From a virus, in IMG/VR virus record IMGVR_UViG_3300008261_000014, positions 1-64,000 of that record: 64,000 nucleotides of DNA. The stretch is one strand, 5' to 3'. Numbering within the stretch: the first letter of the stretch is position 1; each line of letters begins with the position of its first letter. A program made the position numbers and the translations under genes. Shown in pieces: positions 42,925 through 53,399 of this stretch. The notes under the pieces are model-generated. The model did not search any database, had not been told where the DNA came from, and saw only the letters and a program-made list of their open reading frames with translations.

Positions 42925-45882
42925 ATGGCAATTAATGTAATAGTAGACGAAGGAACAAATGATGTCGTTCAAGTAGATGTGGCGTTAGCGTATCCATCGC
43001 ACACGCACACAGTTACAGATATTACAAACGTTGCAGAAGATATTCAAGACCTAGTTGGTGCTATGGTAACTACAAATACCGAATCTGGTATTGACGTTAC
43101 TTATGACGATACAACTGGAAAATTAAACTTCAATGTAGGTGACTTTACATTAACCCTAGATGGTGATGTAAGTGGAACTGGAACAGTAACAAACCTTGCT
43201 AACGCAACCATTACAACAACAGTTGCAGATAACTCACACAACCACGTATCTACCAACATAACAGACTTTACAGAGGCTGTACAGGATGCTGCACAGGCTA
43301 TGGTTGTAGCAGCCACACATTCTGGTCTAACAGTATCATATGACGACATCTTAAATACATTAACATTTAATGTTAACGATCCAGTAATTAGTATTGCAGG
43401 AGATGCAACTGGATCAGCAACAATGACCAATCTTGGTAATACCACAATTACTATTGATCTTTCAGACACTGGAGTTACACCAGCAACATACGGAGATGCT
43501 AACTCAGTATCACAATTTGCAGTAGATGTTGATGGTCGTATTACAAGTGCATCAAATGTCGACATTGCAATTCCTTCTACTCAAGTAACAGACTTTACTG
43601 AAGCAGTACAGGATTCTGCTGCACCACTTCTTAACCATGCTGGACATACAAATGTTACAGCATCATACGATGACGTAAACAACAGAATAGTTTTGACTGG
43701 TGCTGGTAATGTTCTAAGCGTTAATGGCGAAACAGGAGTTGTAACTATAACAACTGGAGATATTGCTGAAGGCAATGACGGAGATCCAGCAACAACAAAC
43801 CTATGGTTTACAGATGACCGTGCAAAAGATTCTGCAGGGGCGTTAATTAATGGAGCAACAAAGACTGGTATATCAACCACATACGATTCAGCAACTAACG
43901 GATTAACAATTTCTAACACTGGTGTGTTAGCAATCAATGGAACTACAAATCAAATAGTAGCAACTACAACAAATGGAATTACCACTGTAGGCTTGGCAAC
44001 AGATGTAACCATTCCAAATAATTTAACAGTAACTGGTAACTTAAGTGTACTTGGTACTGAAACTATATTTAATGCAGGAACTATTACAACAGAAGATACA
44101 ACTATTCTTATTAACTCAGCACAAACTGGCACTCCAGCAAGTACTTTAAAGTCAGGTATTGAAGTTGCAAGAGGAGATCTTACTAATGCAATCCTTGCTT
44201 GGAGCGAAGCAAACCAGCAATTTGCTTGGAGTTTAGACGGTGGAGATACATATAAAGTTCTTAGCCAAGTAGACTCAGTAAATGGTTTTATTGGTACAGT
44301 AGTTCTTGACACAGACGATGTATCAGAAACTGGAACAGCAACAAATTTATGGTATACCAACCCAAGAGTTGACAGTAGAGTTTCTTCTTATTTTGGAACA
44401 CCCTCCCATCCATCTATAACTTCAGCAATGGCTTTGCCAACAACTGCTGGAGACCCATTAATCTACCAGGCTGAGGTTAACTTTGCACCAAAGACAAAAA
44501 TTTATGTTAGAAATAACGGCACTACCGATATTAACGCAGGCAGTTTTGTTAGTATTAGTGGATATGCTAGTGGATCGACTGTACCAAATGTTGTTTTAGC
44601 AAGTGCTGGAACTCCATCAACAATGCCATCAATAGGAATAGCAGAAGAAACCATTCCAGCATCAAGTAATGGATACATAACAAGCCAAGGATTAATAGCA
44701 GCATCCACCTTTGAAATTACTGGTGCAGTTGTAGGATCAGAACTATACGTTGGGCTAAACGGAGTTCCGTCAATAAGCCCACAACAATATAACTTTGTTA
44801 CACAGAGAATGGGAATTCTTGTTAAACTATCAAGTGCTATAGCAACATTTGATGGAGCCATATATTTGTATGGACCTGGGCAGGTAGAAATTGCTCCAAG
44901 TTTACAAGAAAATTATTTTTATCTAGGTGGACCAACCAACATATCTTCAGACCCAGTTTTGTTTGCTATAGAAAATATTGTTACTCAAGGGTATGCAAAT
45001 CAAGCAGCATTACCAACTGGTGCAGACTCTGGTGCTTTTGGATATGTAGCAGACTCTGGAGACTTGTATATAAAGAGTGGAACTGTATGGAAGGCTTTAA
45101 CATACTTAGGACACGACCACGTATCAACTGACATTACAGATTTTCAAGAAGCAGTAGATGATGAAATCTTTAACTTCTTAGATGGACAATTAAATCTATT
45201 TGGATTAAACTTTGTATACGATGACCTTACCAACACTGGAACTCTTGCCGTAAGAGATGCCGAAGTTACATTTACCATTGATGGAGATGTTGAAGGTACA
45301 GCAACAATCACTCAATCAGCACACGGAGATATTGAACTTACAATCCCAGTTGCATTTAATGGATTACAAACATCAGCATTCATTTATGACACACTGGACC
45401 ACGTTAATCATGAAAACGTTGTAGTAGATTATGTAGCAGAGGATCCAATTACTGGATTACCACAGATACAAATTAAGATTCCAACACCAAAAACACAAGA
45501 AGAAATTCAAGATTGGGTTGAACCATTACTAAATCATACTAACCATACAAACGTTACAGTCACATATGATGATGGTCCAAACCAACTTCTTCTTAGTGTT
45601 CCAGATTCAGTAGACTTAATTCAGTTTGGAACTAGACCAGCAGTCAATGGTAACGTAACTGTAGGATTATTAGATATAACATCTGCTCTTGGATACACTC
45701 CAATTGGAAATACCCAAACAGAAGTGGTTACAGACCTTGTAGCACCTTCTTTAGTACACGATAATCACGTAAACCTTGTGGCAGTTTATGATGACGACAG
45801 TGATAGAATTGTCTTTGAAGTTCAAACAGCAGGTGCAGCATCAGTAGGATCACTAACCAACTCATGGTGGTTGGGTGCATAA
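42925..45882 (+). CDS. Tail fibre with repeated H-x-x-V-T-x-Y-D-D modules (985 aa)
   Basis: Fibrous protein built of repeats of about 60-80 residues containing TDFTEAVQD... followed by HTNVTASYDDVNNRIVLTG or variants. Five or more copies are visible between residues 30 and 970. A central region (SFVSISGYASGSTVPNVV) looks like a globular knob, and a central INGTTNQIVATTTNGITTVG shaft motif is typical of trimeric fibres. Similar modules recur at the end of the 53400 product. It is expected to be a long side or tail fibre. Confidence 0.75.
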   Translation: MAINVIVDEGTNDVVQVDVALAYPSHTHTVTDITNVAEDIQDLVGAMVTTNTESGIDVTYDDTTGKLNFNVGDFTLTLDGDVSGTGTVTNLANATITTTVADNSHNHVSTNITDFTEAVQDAAQAMVVAATHSGLTVSYDDILNTLTFNVNDPVISIAGDATGSATMTNLGNTTITIDLSDTGVTPATYGDANSVSQFAVDVDGRITSASNVDIAIPSTQVTDFTEAVQDSAAPLLNHAGHTNVTASYDDVNNRIVLTGAGNVLSVNGETGVVTITTGDIAEGNDGDPATTNLWFTDDRAKDSAGALINGATKTGISTTYDSATNGLTISNTGVLAINGTTNQIVATTTNGITTVGLATDVTIPNNLTVTGNLSVLGTETIFNAGTITTEDTTILINSAQTGTPASTLKSGIEVARGDLTNAILAWSEANQQFAWSLDGGDTYKVLSQVDSVNGFIGTVVLDTDDVSETGTATNLWYTNPRVDSRVSSYFGTPSHPSITSAMALPTTAGDPLIYQAEVNFAPKTKIYVRNNGTTDINAGSFVSISGYASGSTVPNVVLASAGTPSTMPSIGIAEETIPASSNGYITSQGLIAASTFEITGAVVGSELYVGLNGVPSISPQQYNFVTQRMGILVKLSSAIATFDGAIYLYGPGQVEIAPSLQENYFYLGGPTNISSDPVLFAIENIVTQGYANQAALPTGADSGAFGYVADSGDLYIKSGTVWKALTYLGHDHVSTDITDFQEAVDDEIFNFLDGQLNLFGLNFVYDDLTNTGTLAVRDAEVTFTIDGDVEGTATITQSAHGDIELTIPVAFNGLQTSAFIYDTLDHVNHENVVVDYVAEDPITGLPQIQIKIPTPKTQEEIQDWVEPLLNHTNHTNVTVTYDDGPNQLLLSVPDSVDLIQFGTRPAVNGNVTVGLLDITSALGYTPIGNTQTEVVTDLVAPSLVHDNHVNLVAVYDDDSDRIVFEVQTAGAASVGSLTNSWWLGA

Positions 45883-45900
45883 TAACGAAAGAGGTATAAT
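45871..45900 (+). promoter_or_regulatory. Promoter of giant adhesin, leaderless geometry
   Basis: TTGGGT (45871-45876), 18-base spacer, TATAAT (45895-45900), then six bases (AGAAAC) before the ATG at 45907. No ribosome-binding site. Confidence 0.65.
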
Positions 45901-45906
45901 AGAAAC

Positions 45907-48900
45907 ATGTCAGGATATTTAAGACCCCAAACAGAGGAAACCCTCTTTGAGCCAATTGAAACGTATGTCGATCCAGTATCGAAAATTCGTGTTTCTACAC
46001 CATCTAACCTTATTGATACAGACTTTGAATATGGTCTACAGGAAACACGTTGGGAGACAATCGAACTTGTTAACAACATTCCTACCTTCTTTTCTAGACC
46101 TGGACAAACTGCCCTTTCTCACACAAGTGTCCTTGCCACACAAGGCTCAGACATTGTTCAGGTAGTATGCAGCACTGAGCACAACCTATCTGTTGGTTCT
46201 CCTATTATCGTATCTGGACTTACTACCAACATTGCAGAAGGTGCGTTCGTAGTTAGCCGTCTTGTTTCAGCATTCATTATTGAATACAAAGCAAAGAAGA
46301 CAATGAATTTTGCTGGAGTTACTCCAGGTGGTACAGTTGAAATTAAAGATGATACAACTCAAATTTTTGGTGGTCGTTTATATCAGGCTACCCAATACAA
46401 ACTAGATACACTAGGTTCAATTAGAACAGACGGTGCAGTGCCTTCAATCCTTACCGTTGACACAATCTATCCACACGGATTTAGCGTAGGAACAAAGTTT
46501 ATTTTGTCAAACACTGTTGGTGGAAAGACTTTAAGATTTAATGCAGCAAGTATTATACCTACAAACGTAGATACTCTAACTGCTACAGTTGAAACAAATG
46601 CAACAACTTCCCTTGAAGGTTATTCAAAGTTTGCATTCGTTCCTTATGACTGGAGAGGAAAGGTCTCAGGATTCTTCCAAGCATCTAATGTAGATTACAA
46701 TGCTTCTACAATTACAATTACATCTCATGGATTTACAACTGGAGATCCAGTTATGTATGTTGGTCCATATGAAGACACACTAGTCGGTGGACTTACAAAC
46801 TATTCTTTGTACTATGCAGTAAAGATTGATAACAATACTGTTGCTCTCTCATCAACTGAAATTGACGAATATAATACAGCAACTTTAGTTCAATTTACAA
46901 GAAATGGAACAAGTAATTTTGGACAGCATGCACTATTTTTTGCAAACAAAGTTGCTTCTGCAACAGTTGCTGACGTTATTACAACAACAAATAACCTTAA
47001 AGGGGTAGAAGAAGACGATCCAGTGTTTGTTTTTTCAACTGGAACTGGTCTAACTGCTGCTTCTCCACACAAGTCAACTAACAACCACACTGTAACTAAC
47101 TATGTAAAACTTTATGTCAACCAGGCTAATAAGACTGAAGCAAGAGAAACATGGACTAACAGTGGAACATCTTTAGACGTTGTTACAAATGTATTTACAG
47201 TGCCAAGCACATCTGGTTTTACAACTGGTGATGCCGTAACATATTACTCAAACTCTGGAACAATTCCAACTGGACTTACTAGTGGTAACACATACTACAT
47301 TCGTGTTCGTTCTTCCACAACAATGTCTCTACACACATCTGCAGCAGGTGCCTCTAGCGACACATTACAGGTTGACGTAACATCAACTGGTACTGGAACA
47401 AGTACAGTTATTAAGCAAAACAGAACATTAAGATTAGGTACTGCTCCAGCAGGTACTGGAATTCTAGATATTAACGGAACTACCATTAATGGAACTACAT
47501 GGATTGTAGTTGGAATTATGGAAGAAAACTACGACAGCGTATATGTTCCAAATCATGGATTTTCTAGTGACGATGTTGTTCTAGTAGAAACTGCTTCTGG
47601 AGAAGGTGGACCAGTAGATGAAAACTATGGAAAAATTACTGCTCTTGCAACAACTGGAATTAATACAACATCAAACGTTATTACAGTTGATGATGGATCA
47701 AGGGTTAACACAGGAACTCCAGTATTTTTAACTGCACAAAGTGCAGAAACAACATTTAATGCTAACGCTGGTGTTAACCTAGCAACCGATGTTATTACAG
47801 TTGCAAGCACAACAGGATTTACAACTGGAGATGCAGTAACAGTAAAGCATCGTGCCCGTCCACTCTCATTTGAGCAGGCAAACGGAATCGATCCAGTAAC
47901 TGATCAAATTACTGTACCATCAACAGAAAACTATGTAAGTGGACAAGAAGTAGTTTACTACAATGGTGGAGACGTTGTACCTAACGGATTAACAAGTGGC
48001 TCAACATACTTTGTAAGAGTTATTAACTCAACAACAATTAGTTTGCACGGAAGCAAGGCTGGAGCACAAGGAAACAATAACACTGTAGACTTAGTTGCTC
48101 GTGGCTCTGGAGTTGGAGCATTGAAACCAGTAAATGCACAACCAGGTGGTTTAACTGATAACGGAACTTATTATGTAAGAGTAGCAAGTGGTACAACATT
48201 TACTCTTCACGCTTCTTCAGCAGACGCTATTGCAAATAACAATTTAGTTAACATCACTGCTTCAGGATCTGGAACTGCTACTATTACACAAAGCAGCCCA
48301 ACTCTTGCAGGTGGGTTGACAAACAATACTAAATATTTTGTAAGAAAGACAGGAACCAATACATTAACTCTTCATCCTACTTTAGCAAATGCAATTGCTA
48401 ACACTTCAATTGTAGACATTACAACAGTTGGAACAGCAAAAGTTCAGTTGGCTATTGTGGCTCCTACTGTAAGCAACCTATCAGCAATTGATACTGCAAC
48501 AGAAATTTTAACAATGGTAAATGGAGACGCTACAACCTTTAGAACTGGACAAGCAGTATTGTTTACAATGGACGACGGGACTACAACCACTCCCTTTACA
48601 AGCACTCCTCAAGTTGTTCCAGGCCGTAATTACTACATTAGACCATTATCATCAACAACATTTACACTGCACACAACTCCTGAAAAGGCAATTGACAACA
48701 CAGGATCTATTAACTTTACAGCAAGTACAACAAACGCAAACGTTAGATTTACTGGTGGATTCGGACCAATTTCAATTGGACAAAGAATTAACTACTTTGT
48801 TGAAAAGGTAAATGAAAACAGAATTAGACTTAAGCCAACAAAGGCAAGTGCTTATCAAGCATTCTTGCCATCTCCATATTCTTCAGGAACAATGACCTTT

Positions 48901-51900
48901 ACACGTAGAACAGCAACAGACTTTGCTGATGGAATCTATCTTCCACAGAATGCTTTGTCTGAAGGACAGATTCTTACATACTCATCTGGTGTTAATCCAG
49001 CAATTACTGGACTTGTAAATGCTAACCAGTACTATGTCTTTACACCAACAGAAAACTACTTTAGACTATCTACAACGGCTACTTTTTCTTCACTTAACAT
49101 CCCAGTACAAGGATTGTCCACTGTAGACACGGTTGCATTTTACATAACATCTGCAGGTCACGGATATTCAACTGCATCTGCAGAGCCTGCAATCTATAAC
49201 TCAACTACCCCAATTGGTGGTTTAAAGAGTGGAACAGTTTACTTTGTTAGAGGATTGGATGCAAACAGATTAGCACTATTCTATTCACCTGAAAGTGCAG
49301 CCTCCCTAGTTGTTAACGCAGCAGGAGAAGCCCCAGTAGATGATCGTGTACCTCTTCTAGACACAAATCTTGGAGGAACTGGAACATTTAAAAAGATCCC
49401 AGGGCTTATTAACTTTAGTGCTGTTGGAACTGGAACACACGAACTTTCAATCACTGGTACAAATGCTATTGACGGAATCTATGAAATTCAAACCATTCCA
49501 ACAGATACACACTTTACCCTTAACCCAACAAGTGCAATTCTTAGCCCAAGAACTTATACCTTCGATCCTTTGAACACACTTGACCTTAACTATAGTATTA
49601 TTAACCAAACAAATCACCAGTATTACACAGGTGCTCCAGTAGTATATAACACATCAGGAACACAAATCGGTGGACTTGTTGCTGGAACTACATATTATGC
49701 AATTAGAATTAGCCAAGATTGGTTCCAACTTGCAGCAACCAGAGATGATGCTGAAATTGGAAGAGAAATTGTTTTAACATCATTTGGATCTGGTGTAACT
49801 CACTCAATTACAAGTTCTAACGTTGCTGCAGAATTTCCTGCAAGCGGAACTGTTAGCCTAGTTCCAGGAACAAAAACAATCAATGGACTTGGAACAAACT
49901 TCCCAAATCTTTATAAGATTGGAGATGTATTTAAAGTATATGTACCAGATACTAGATTAAGCAATCTTGAATTTGTAACTCAGTCCAGTGGTATTAACTT
50001 AACAACAAACATTGTTACAACTCAAGATACACATACATATACAACTGGTCTTGCTGTAAGAGTTTCATCTAGTACTACTTTGCCAACTGGGCTTTCAGCA
50101 TCAAGAATTTACTATGTAAGAGCACTTACAACTTCAACTTTAGCATTCTATCCAAATCCAGCAGATGCTAATGCAGATTCAAACAGAATTGATATTACTG
50201 GCCTTGGAACTGGTAACATGACAATCTCTCCAGTACTTCCAGGAACAGTGTTTGCTTCCAAGATTACTGGAATTAGATCAGCAACTGCCTTGACTGTAGA
50301 AGATACTATTCCAGTTACAGGATCAGATGAAGCACAAACTCCAATCTCAACTGCCTCTGGTGTTGCTAGAACCGATTTATCATATGCAACCTCTACATCA
50401 TTGTATGTTAAGGGTGATGGATTCGCAGTTCACAGACCTTACGACGGTGGTGTTGAACTTACTCCTTCTACTAACCCAGACGCATCTATGATTCGTCAGA
50501 CCCGTAAGTACTTCCGTTACCAGTCAGGTAAGGGTATTCAGGTATCTAAGGCAATTAACTTTAACGCTCCAACTCAGATTGATACATATACAAGAGTAGG
50601 AACTACTGCAACAATTACAACAAGAAACCCACATCGCTGTACAGATGTTGTTACAGTTAGAATTGTAGATGCTGTAAATGGAATTGGCGATCTTGGTCCT
50701 AATTACTGGAATGGAAACTTTGAAATTAATCAAATTATTGATGAAAGAACATTCACCATTACACTTTTAGGAACTCCACAAACAGATCGTCCAGGAGGAT
50801 TCCCACAATTTAATCCAGTTTCTTGGGTAAACTGTGTACTAAGATCAGGATTGTTTGATGATCAAAATGGAATCTTCTTTGAGTTTGACGGTAGCAAGTT
50901 GTACTGTGTAAGACGATCATCTACACAACAGATGTCTGGAACTGCAACAGTAGCGTTTAACTCTACAAGAATTGTTGGTTCTAGCACTTCATTCTCTTCT
51001 CAGGTAGCAAAGGGACAAAGCGTTGTTATTAAGGGACAAACTTACAAGGTTGTAAAGGTTGACTCAAATGACATTATGTATATCCAACCAGCATATCGTG
51101 GTATCTCTAAGAGTGGAGTTATCATTTCAAAGGTTGTAGATACTAAAGTAGAACAAGCAAACTGGAACCTTGATCCAGCAGATGGAACTGGCCCATCAGG
51201 ATTTAACCTAGATCTTACAAAGATTCAAATGGCTTACATTGACTACTCTTGGTATGGTGCAGGTAAAGTTAGATTTGGATTTAAAGATCAAAAGGGGCAC
51301 GTAAAGTACTTCCATGAATTTATCCACAACAATATATTTACTGAAGCATACATGAGAGCAGGAAACCTTCCAGCCCGTTATGAAATTACTTCAACAGGAA
51401 TTCCTTCATACGTACCATCACTTTCTCACTGGGGTACATCTATTATTATGGATGGAGAGTTCCAAGATGACAAGGCTTATTTGTTTACAGCAGCAGGAGA
51501 TTCAATTCAGTTTACAAACAACTCAACTCAAAAGACTGCTCCTGGTCAAATTGAAACAACTAAGTCATATACCATCACTGACCCTGACACAGCAACAACT
51601 GTTGCTGCTTACAGAATTACATTTGATTCATACACCAACGCAGTAGTTGCTGCAATTAAAAATAATACAGCAGTGGCTAACTCAACTGCACTTAATGAAA
51701 AACTTCCAGTAGGAACAAAAACAATTGGAGTGCCAGTTCGTGGATACAATAACACTGGTTGGGTTTATGTTGACCAGGCTCCTTCTGCAACAGATGGTGC
51801 CACATTTAGAACCGTAACTTCTCAACAGCAATTATTTGATGCAACAAATAACTTTACTGTCTTTACCGTAGCAAGTGGACACGGAATGACTGCAGGAACT

Positions 51901-52728
51901 GTCCATAGAGTTAGATGGGAAGCAGATTCATCTGTACCATCAACATTCTTCTATGGTGGATCAGGTGGTAGATCTTATACTGGATCAACAATCTCTAATG
52001 GTTCAGTTGTTTATATTACACCTTACCTAGGATCATCTACACAGTTTATTGCTTCAACAGTAGCACCAGGCTCTGGAACATTCCCAAGAACTGCAACTCT
52101 TACTAACAATGCACGTTGGTACACTGGTGGCTCAACTGGTTCAGGTGCTCAAGTAATTATTTATACTAACGATGGAGCAACCTTTACATATCCAACATCA
52201 CAAACATACAATATTGGATCAGGAACAGACATTGTTCCATCAGTAATCCCTCTAGTATCAGCACGTCTTGCTCCTTCAGTAGATAATGCTAACACTGGTA
52301 ACTTAGGTTCAAAAGAAGTAGTAAATAGAATGCAGACAATTCTTAACTCTGTTGGTATTCTTACAAACTACGACTGCGAAATCTACTTGATTCTTAACTC
52401 AACTTTAGATAACACTAACTGGACATTCGTGAACAAGCCTTCACTCAGCCAGTTGATTAAACACTCTAAGGGAGATTTGTACACTGGTGGAATTGTTCTC
52501 TACAACTTCCGTGCAGCAGGTACTGGAACCGTAAACTCACAAGATACTACATTATCTCTTGCAGAACTTGCAACTTTAGGTAACTCAATCCTTGGTGGAG
52601 ACGGTGTGTTCCCAGACGGACCAGATGTTCTTACAGTAGCAGCAGTTGTCGTAGAGCCTGCCTCAGTAACTGAAGCAATACCTCTTAAAATCTCTGCTCG
52701 TGTCTCATGGACAGAATCGCAGGCGTAA
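45907..52728 (+). CDS. Giant repeat-containing fibre/adhesin protein (2273 aa)
   Basis: The largest gene in the window. From about residue 420 to 1500 it consists of tandem beta modules with the pattern GFTTGDAVTYY, then GLTSGNTYYIRV, then TTMSLHTSAAGA and a Thr/Gly turn. Seven or more diverged copies are recognisable. A unique C-terminal third (about 1530-2273) has aromatic-rich sequence (YIDYSWYGAGKVRFGFKDQK) and looks like a globular virion head domain. No protease or glycosidase motif seen. Likely a long adhesion fibre. It is translated from an apparently leaderless mRNA. Confidence 0.75.
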   Translation: MSGYLRPQTEETLFEPIETYVDPVSKIRVSTPSNLIDTDFEYGLQETRWETIELVNNIPTFFSRPGQTALSHTSVLATQGSDIVQVVCSTEHNLSVGSPIIVSGLTTNIAEGAFVVSRLVSAFIIEYKAKKTMNFAGVTPGGTVEIKDDTTQIFGGRLYQATQYKLDTLGSIRTDGAVPSILTVDTIYPHGFSVGTKFILSNTVGGKTLRFNAASIIPTNVDTLTATVETNATTSLEGYSKFAFVPYDWRGKVSGFFQASNVDYNASTITITSHGFTTGDPVMYVGPYEDTLVGGLTNYSLYYAVKIDNNTVALSSTEIDEYNTATLVQFTRNGTSNFGQHALFFANKVASATVADVITTTNNLKGVEEDDPVFVFSTGTGLTAASPHKSTNNHTVTNYVKLYVNQANKTEARETWTNSGTSLDVVTNVFTVPSTSGFTTGDAVTYYSNSGTIPTGLTSGNTYYIRVRSSTTMSLHTSAAGASSDTLQVDVTSTGTGTSTVIKQNRTLRLGTAPAGTGILDINGTTINGTTWIVVGIMEENYDSVYVPNHGFSSDDVVLVETASGEGGPVDENYGKITALATTGINTTSNVITVDDGSRVNTGTPVFLTAQSAETTFNANAGVNLATDVITVASTTGFTTGDAVTVKHRARPLSFEQANGIDPVTDQITVPSTENYVSGQEVVYYNGGDVVPNGLTSGSTYFVRVINSTTISLHGSKAGAQGNNNTVDLVARGSGVGALKPVNAQPGGLTDNGTYYVRVASGTTFTLHASSADAIANNNLVNITASGSGTATITQSSPTLAGGLTNNTKYFVRKTGTNTLTLHPTLANAIANTSIVDITTVGTAKVQLAIVAPTVSNLSAIDTATEILTMVNGDATTFRTGQAVLFTMDDGTTTTPFTSTPQVVPGRNYYIRPLSSTTFTLHTTPEKAIDNTGSINFTASTTNANVRFTGGFGPISIGQRINYFVEKVNENRIRLKPTKASAYQAFLPSPYSSGTMTFTRRTATDFADGIYLPQNALSEGQILTYSSGVNPAITGLVNANQYYVFTPTENYFRLSTTATFSSLNIPVQGLSTVDTVAFYITSAGHGYSTASAEPAIYNSTTPIGGLKSGTVYFVRGLDANRLALFYSPESAASLVVNAAGEAPVDDRVPLLDTNLGGTGTFKKIPGLINFSAVGTGTHELSITGTNAIDGIYEIQTIPTDTHFTLNPTSAILSPRTYTFDPLNTLDLNYSIINQTNHQYYTGAPVVYNTSGTQIGGLVAGTTYYAIRISQDWFQLAATRDDAEIGREIVLTSFGSGVTHSITSSNVAAEFPASGTVSLVPGTKTINGLGTNFPNLYKIGDVFKVYVPDTRLSNLEFVTQSSGINLTTNIVTTQDTHTYTTGLAVRVSSSTTLPTGLSASRIYYVRALTTSTLAFYPNPADANADSNRIDITGLGTGNMTISPVLPGTVFASKITGIRSATALTVEDTIPVTGSDEAQTPISTASGVARTDLSYATSTSLYVKGDGFAVHRPYDGGVELTPSTNPDASMIRQTRKYFRYQSGKGIQVSKAINFNAPTQIDTYTRVGTTATITTRNPHRCTDVVTVRIVDAVNGIGDLGPNYWNGNFEINQIIDERTFTITLLGTPQTDRPGGFPQFNPVSWVNCVLRSGLFDDQNGIFFEFDGSKLYCVRRSSTQQMSGTATVAFNSTRIVGSSTSFSSQVAKGQSVVIKGQTYKVVKVDSNDIMYIQPAYRGISKSGVIISKVVDTKVEQANWNLDPADGTGPSGFNLDLTKIQMAYIDYSWYGAGKVRFGFKDQKGHVKYFHEFIHNNIFTEAYMRAGNLPARYEITSTGIPSYVPSLSHWGTSIIMDGEFQDDKAYLFTAAGDSIQFTNNSTQKTAPGQIETTKSYTITDPDTATTVAAYRITFDSYTNAVVAAIKNNTAVANSTALNEKLPVGTKTIGVPVRGYNNTGWVYVDQAPSATDGATFRTVTSQQQLFDATNNFTVFTVASGHGMTAGTVHRVRWEADSSVPSTFFYGGSGGRSYTGSTISNGSVVYITPYLGSSTQFIASTVAPGSGTFPRTATLTNNARWYTGGSTGSGAQVIIYTNDGATFTYPTSQTYNIGSGTDIVPSVIPLVSARLAPSVDNANTGNLGSKEVVNRMQTILNSVGILTNYDCEIYLILNSTLDNTNWTFVNKPSLSQLIKHSKGDLYTGGIVLYNFRAAGTGTVNSQDTTLSLAELATLGNSILGGDGVFPDGPDVLTVAAVVVEPASVTEAIPLKISARVSWTESQA

Positions 52729-52731
52729 CAG

Positions 52732-53382
52732 ATGGCTCTGAGACGACTAGGAATTGCTAACCCAGATCCAAATACACCAGTCCTAATATTTACTTCGGAT
52801 GGCGAGTACCTTGCCTCTGTATTGGTTACTAATGGAAATGAAAACATTGGATCTACAACAATATACATTGACCCAGAAGGTGCTGGAATCGATGCAAACT
52901 TTGTTTACATAACAAAAAATCTTCTAATTGAGTCAGGAAACTCAGTAGAAGTACACAGATTTGCTTTGGTGGAGGGTGATAAACTATACGTTAGTGGAAG
53001 TAGAGAAGGATTCTCATTCCTGGCAGAGGGAATTCAACAAACAGACCTACTCGCATACTCCCCAAAGCAACTACTTACTCGTACTGATGCTGCTTCATCG
53101 CATACATTAGTATTTGAAGATATAGATAGAATGCTAAAACTTACCAACGGTAGCACTGTAACACTTACAGTTCCAAATGAGACTGTAAACCCTGCACCAC
53201 TTGGTTCAAGGTTTTACGTTACTAGCACACAGGCAGCAGTGCAAGTTGTAGCAGCCTCTGGTGTAACGTTAAATAAGAATGCAGGGTGTACAAATGTTAG
53301 CGAAGGTGCTCACAGCGTAATAGAACTTCTTAAAACAAATCCAAACGAATACCTTTTGTTTGGTGAGTTAAATAGGATATAA
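52732..53382 (+). CDS. Fibre-associated structural protein (216 aa)
   Basis: Begins 4 bases after the giant gene's stop. The N-terminal beta-sandwich (VLIFTSDGEYLASVLVTNGN, TTIYIDPEGAG) is similar to those of the next two genes. The C-terminus (RFYVTSTQAAVQVVAASGVT) resembles phage fibre-tip domains. Presumably part of the same fibre assembly. Confidence 0.65.
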   Translation: MALRRLGIANPDPNTPVLIFTSDGEYLASVLVTNGNENIGSTTIYIDPEGAGIDANFVYITKNLLIESGNSVEVHRFALVEGDKLYVSGSREGFSFLAEGIQQTDLLAYSPKQLLTRTDAASSHTLVFEDIDRMLKLTNGSTVTLTVPNETVNPAPLGSRFYVTSTQAAVQVVAASGVTLNKNAGCTNVSEGAHSVIELLKTNPNEYLLFGELNRI

Positions 53383-53383
53383 T
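53355..53383 (+). promoter_or_regulatory. Weak promoter before 53400
   Basis: TATAAT at 53378-53383 with TTTGTT 17 bases upstream, overlapping the preceding stop. GGGGAGACAC gives the next gene a ribosome-binding site. Confidence 0.45.
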
Positions 53384-53399
53384 AGGTTAGGGGAGACAC

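Noticed and set aside
43101-44861. Several minus-strand frames of 118-154 codons opposite the fibre gene
   Set aside because: Shadow frames of a repetitive plus-strand fibre gene; no promoter, start site or coupling on the minus strand.
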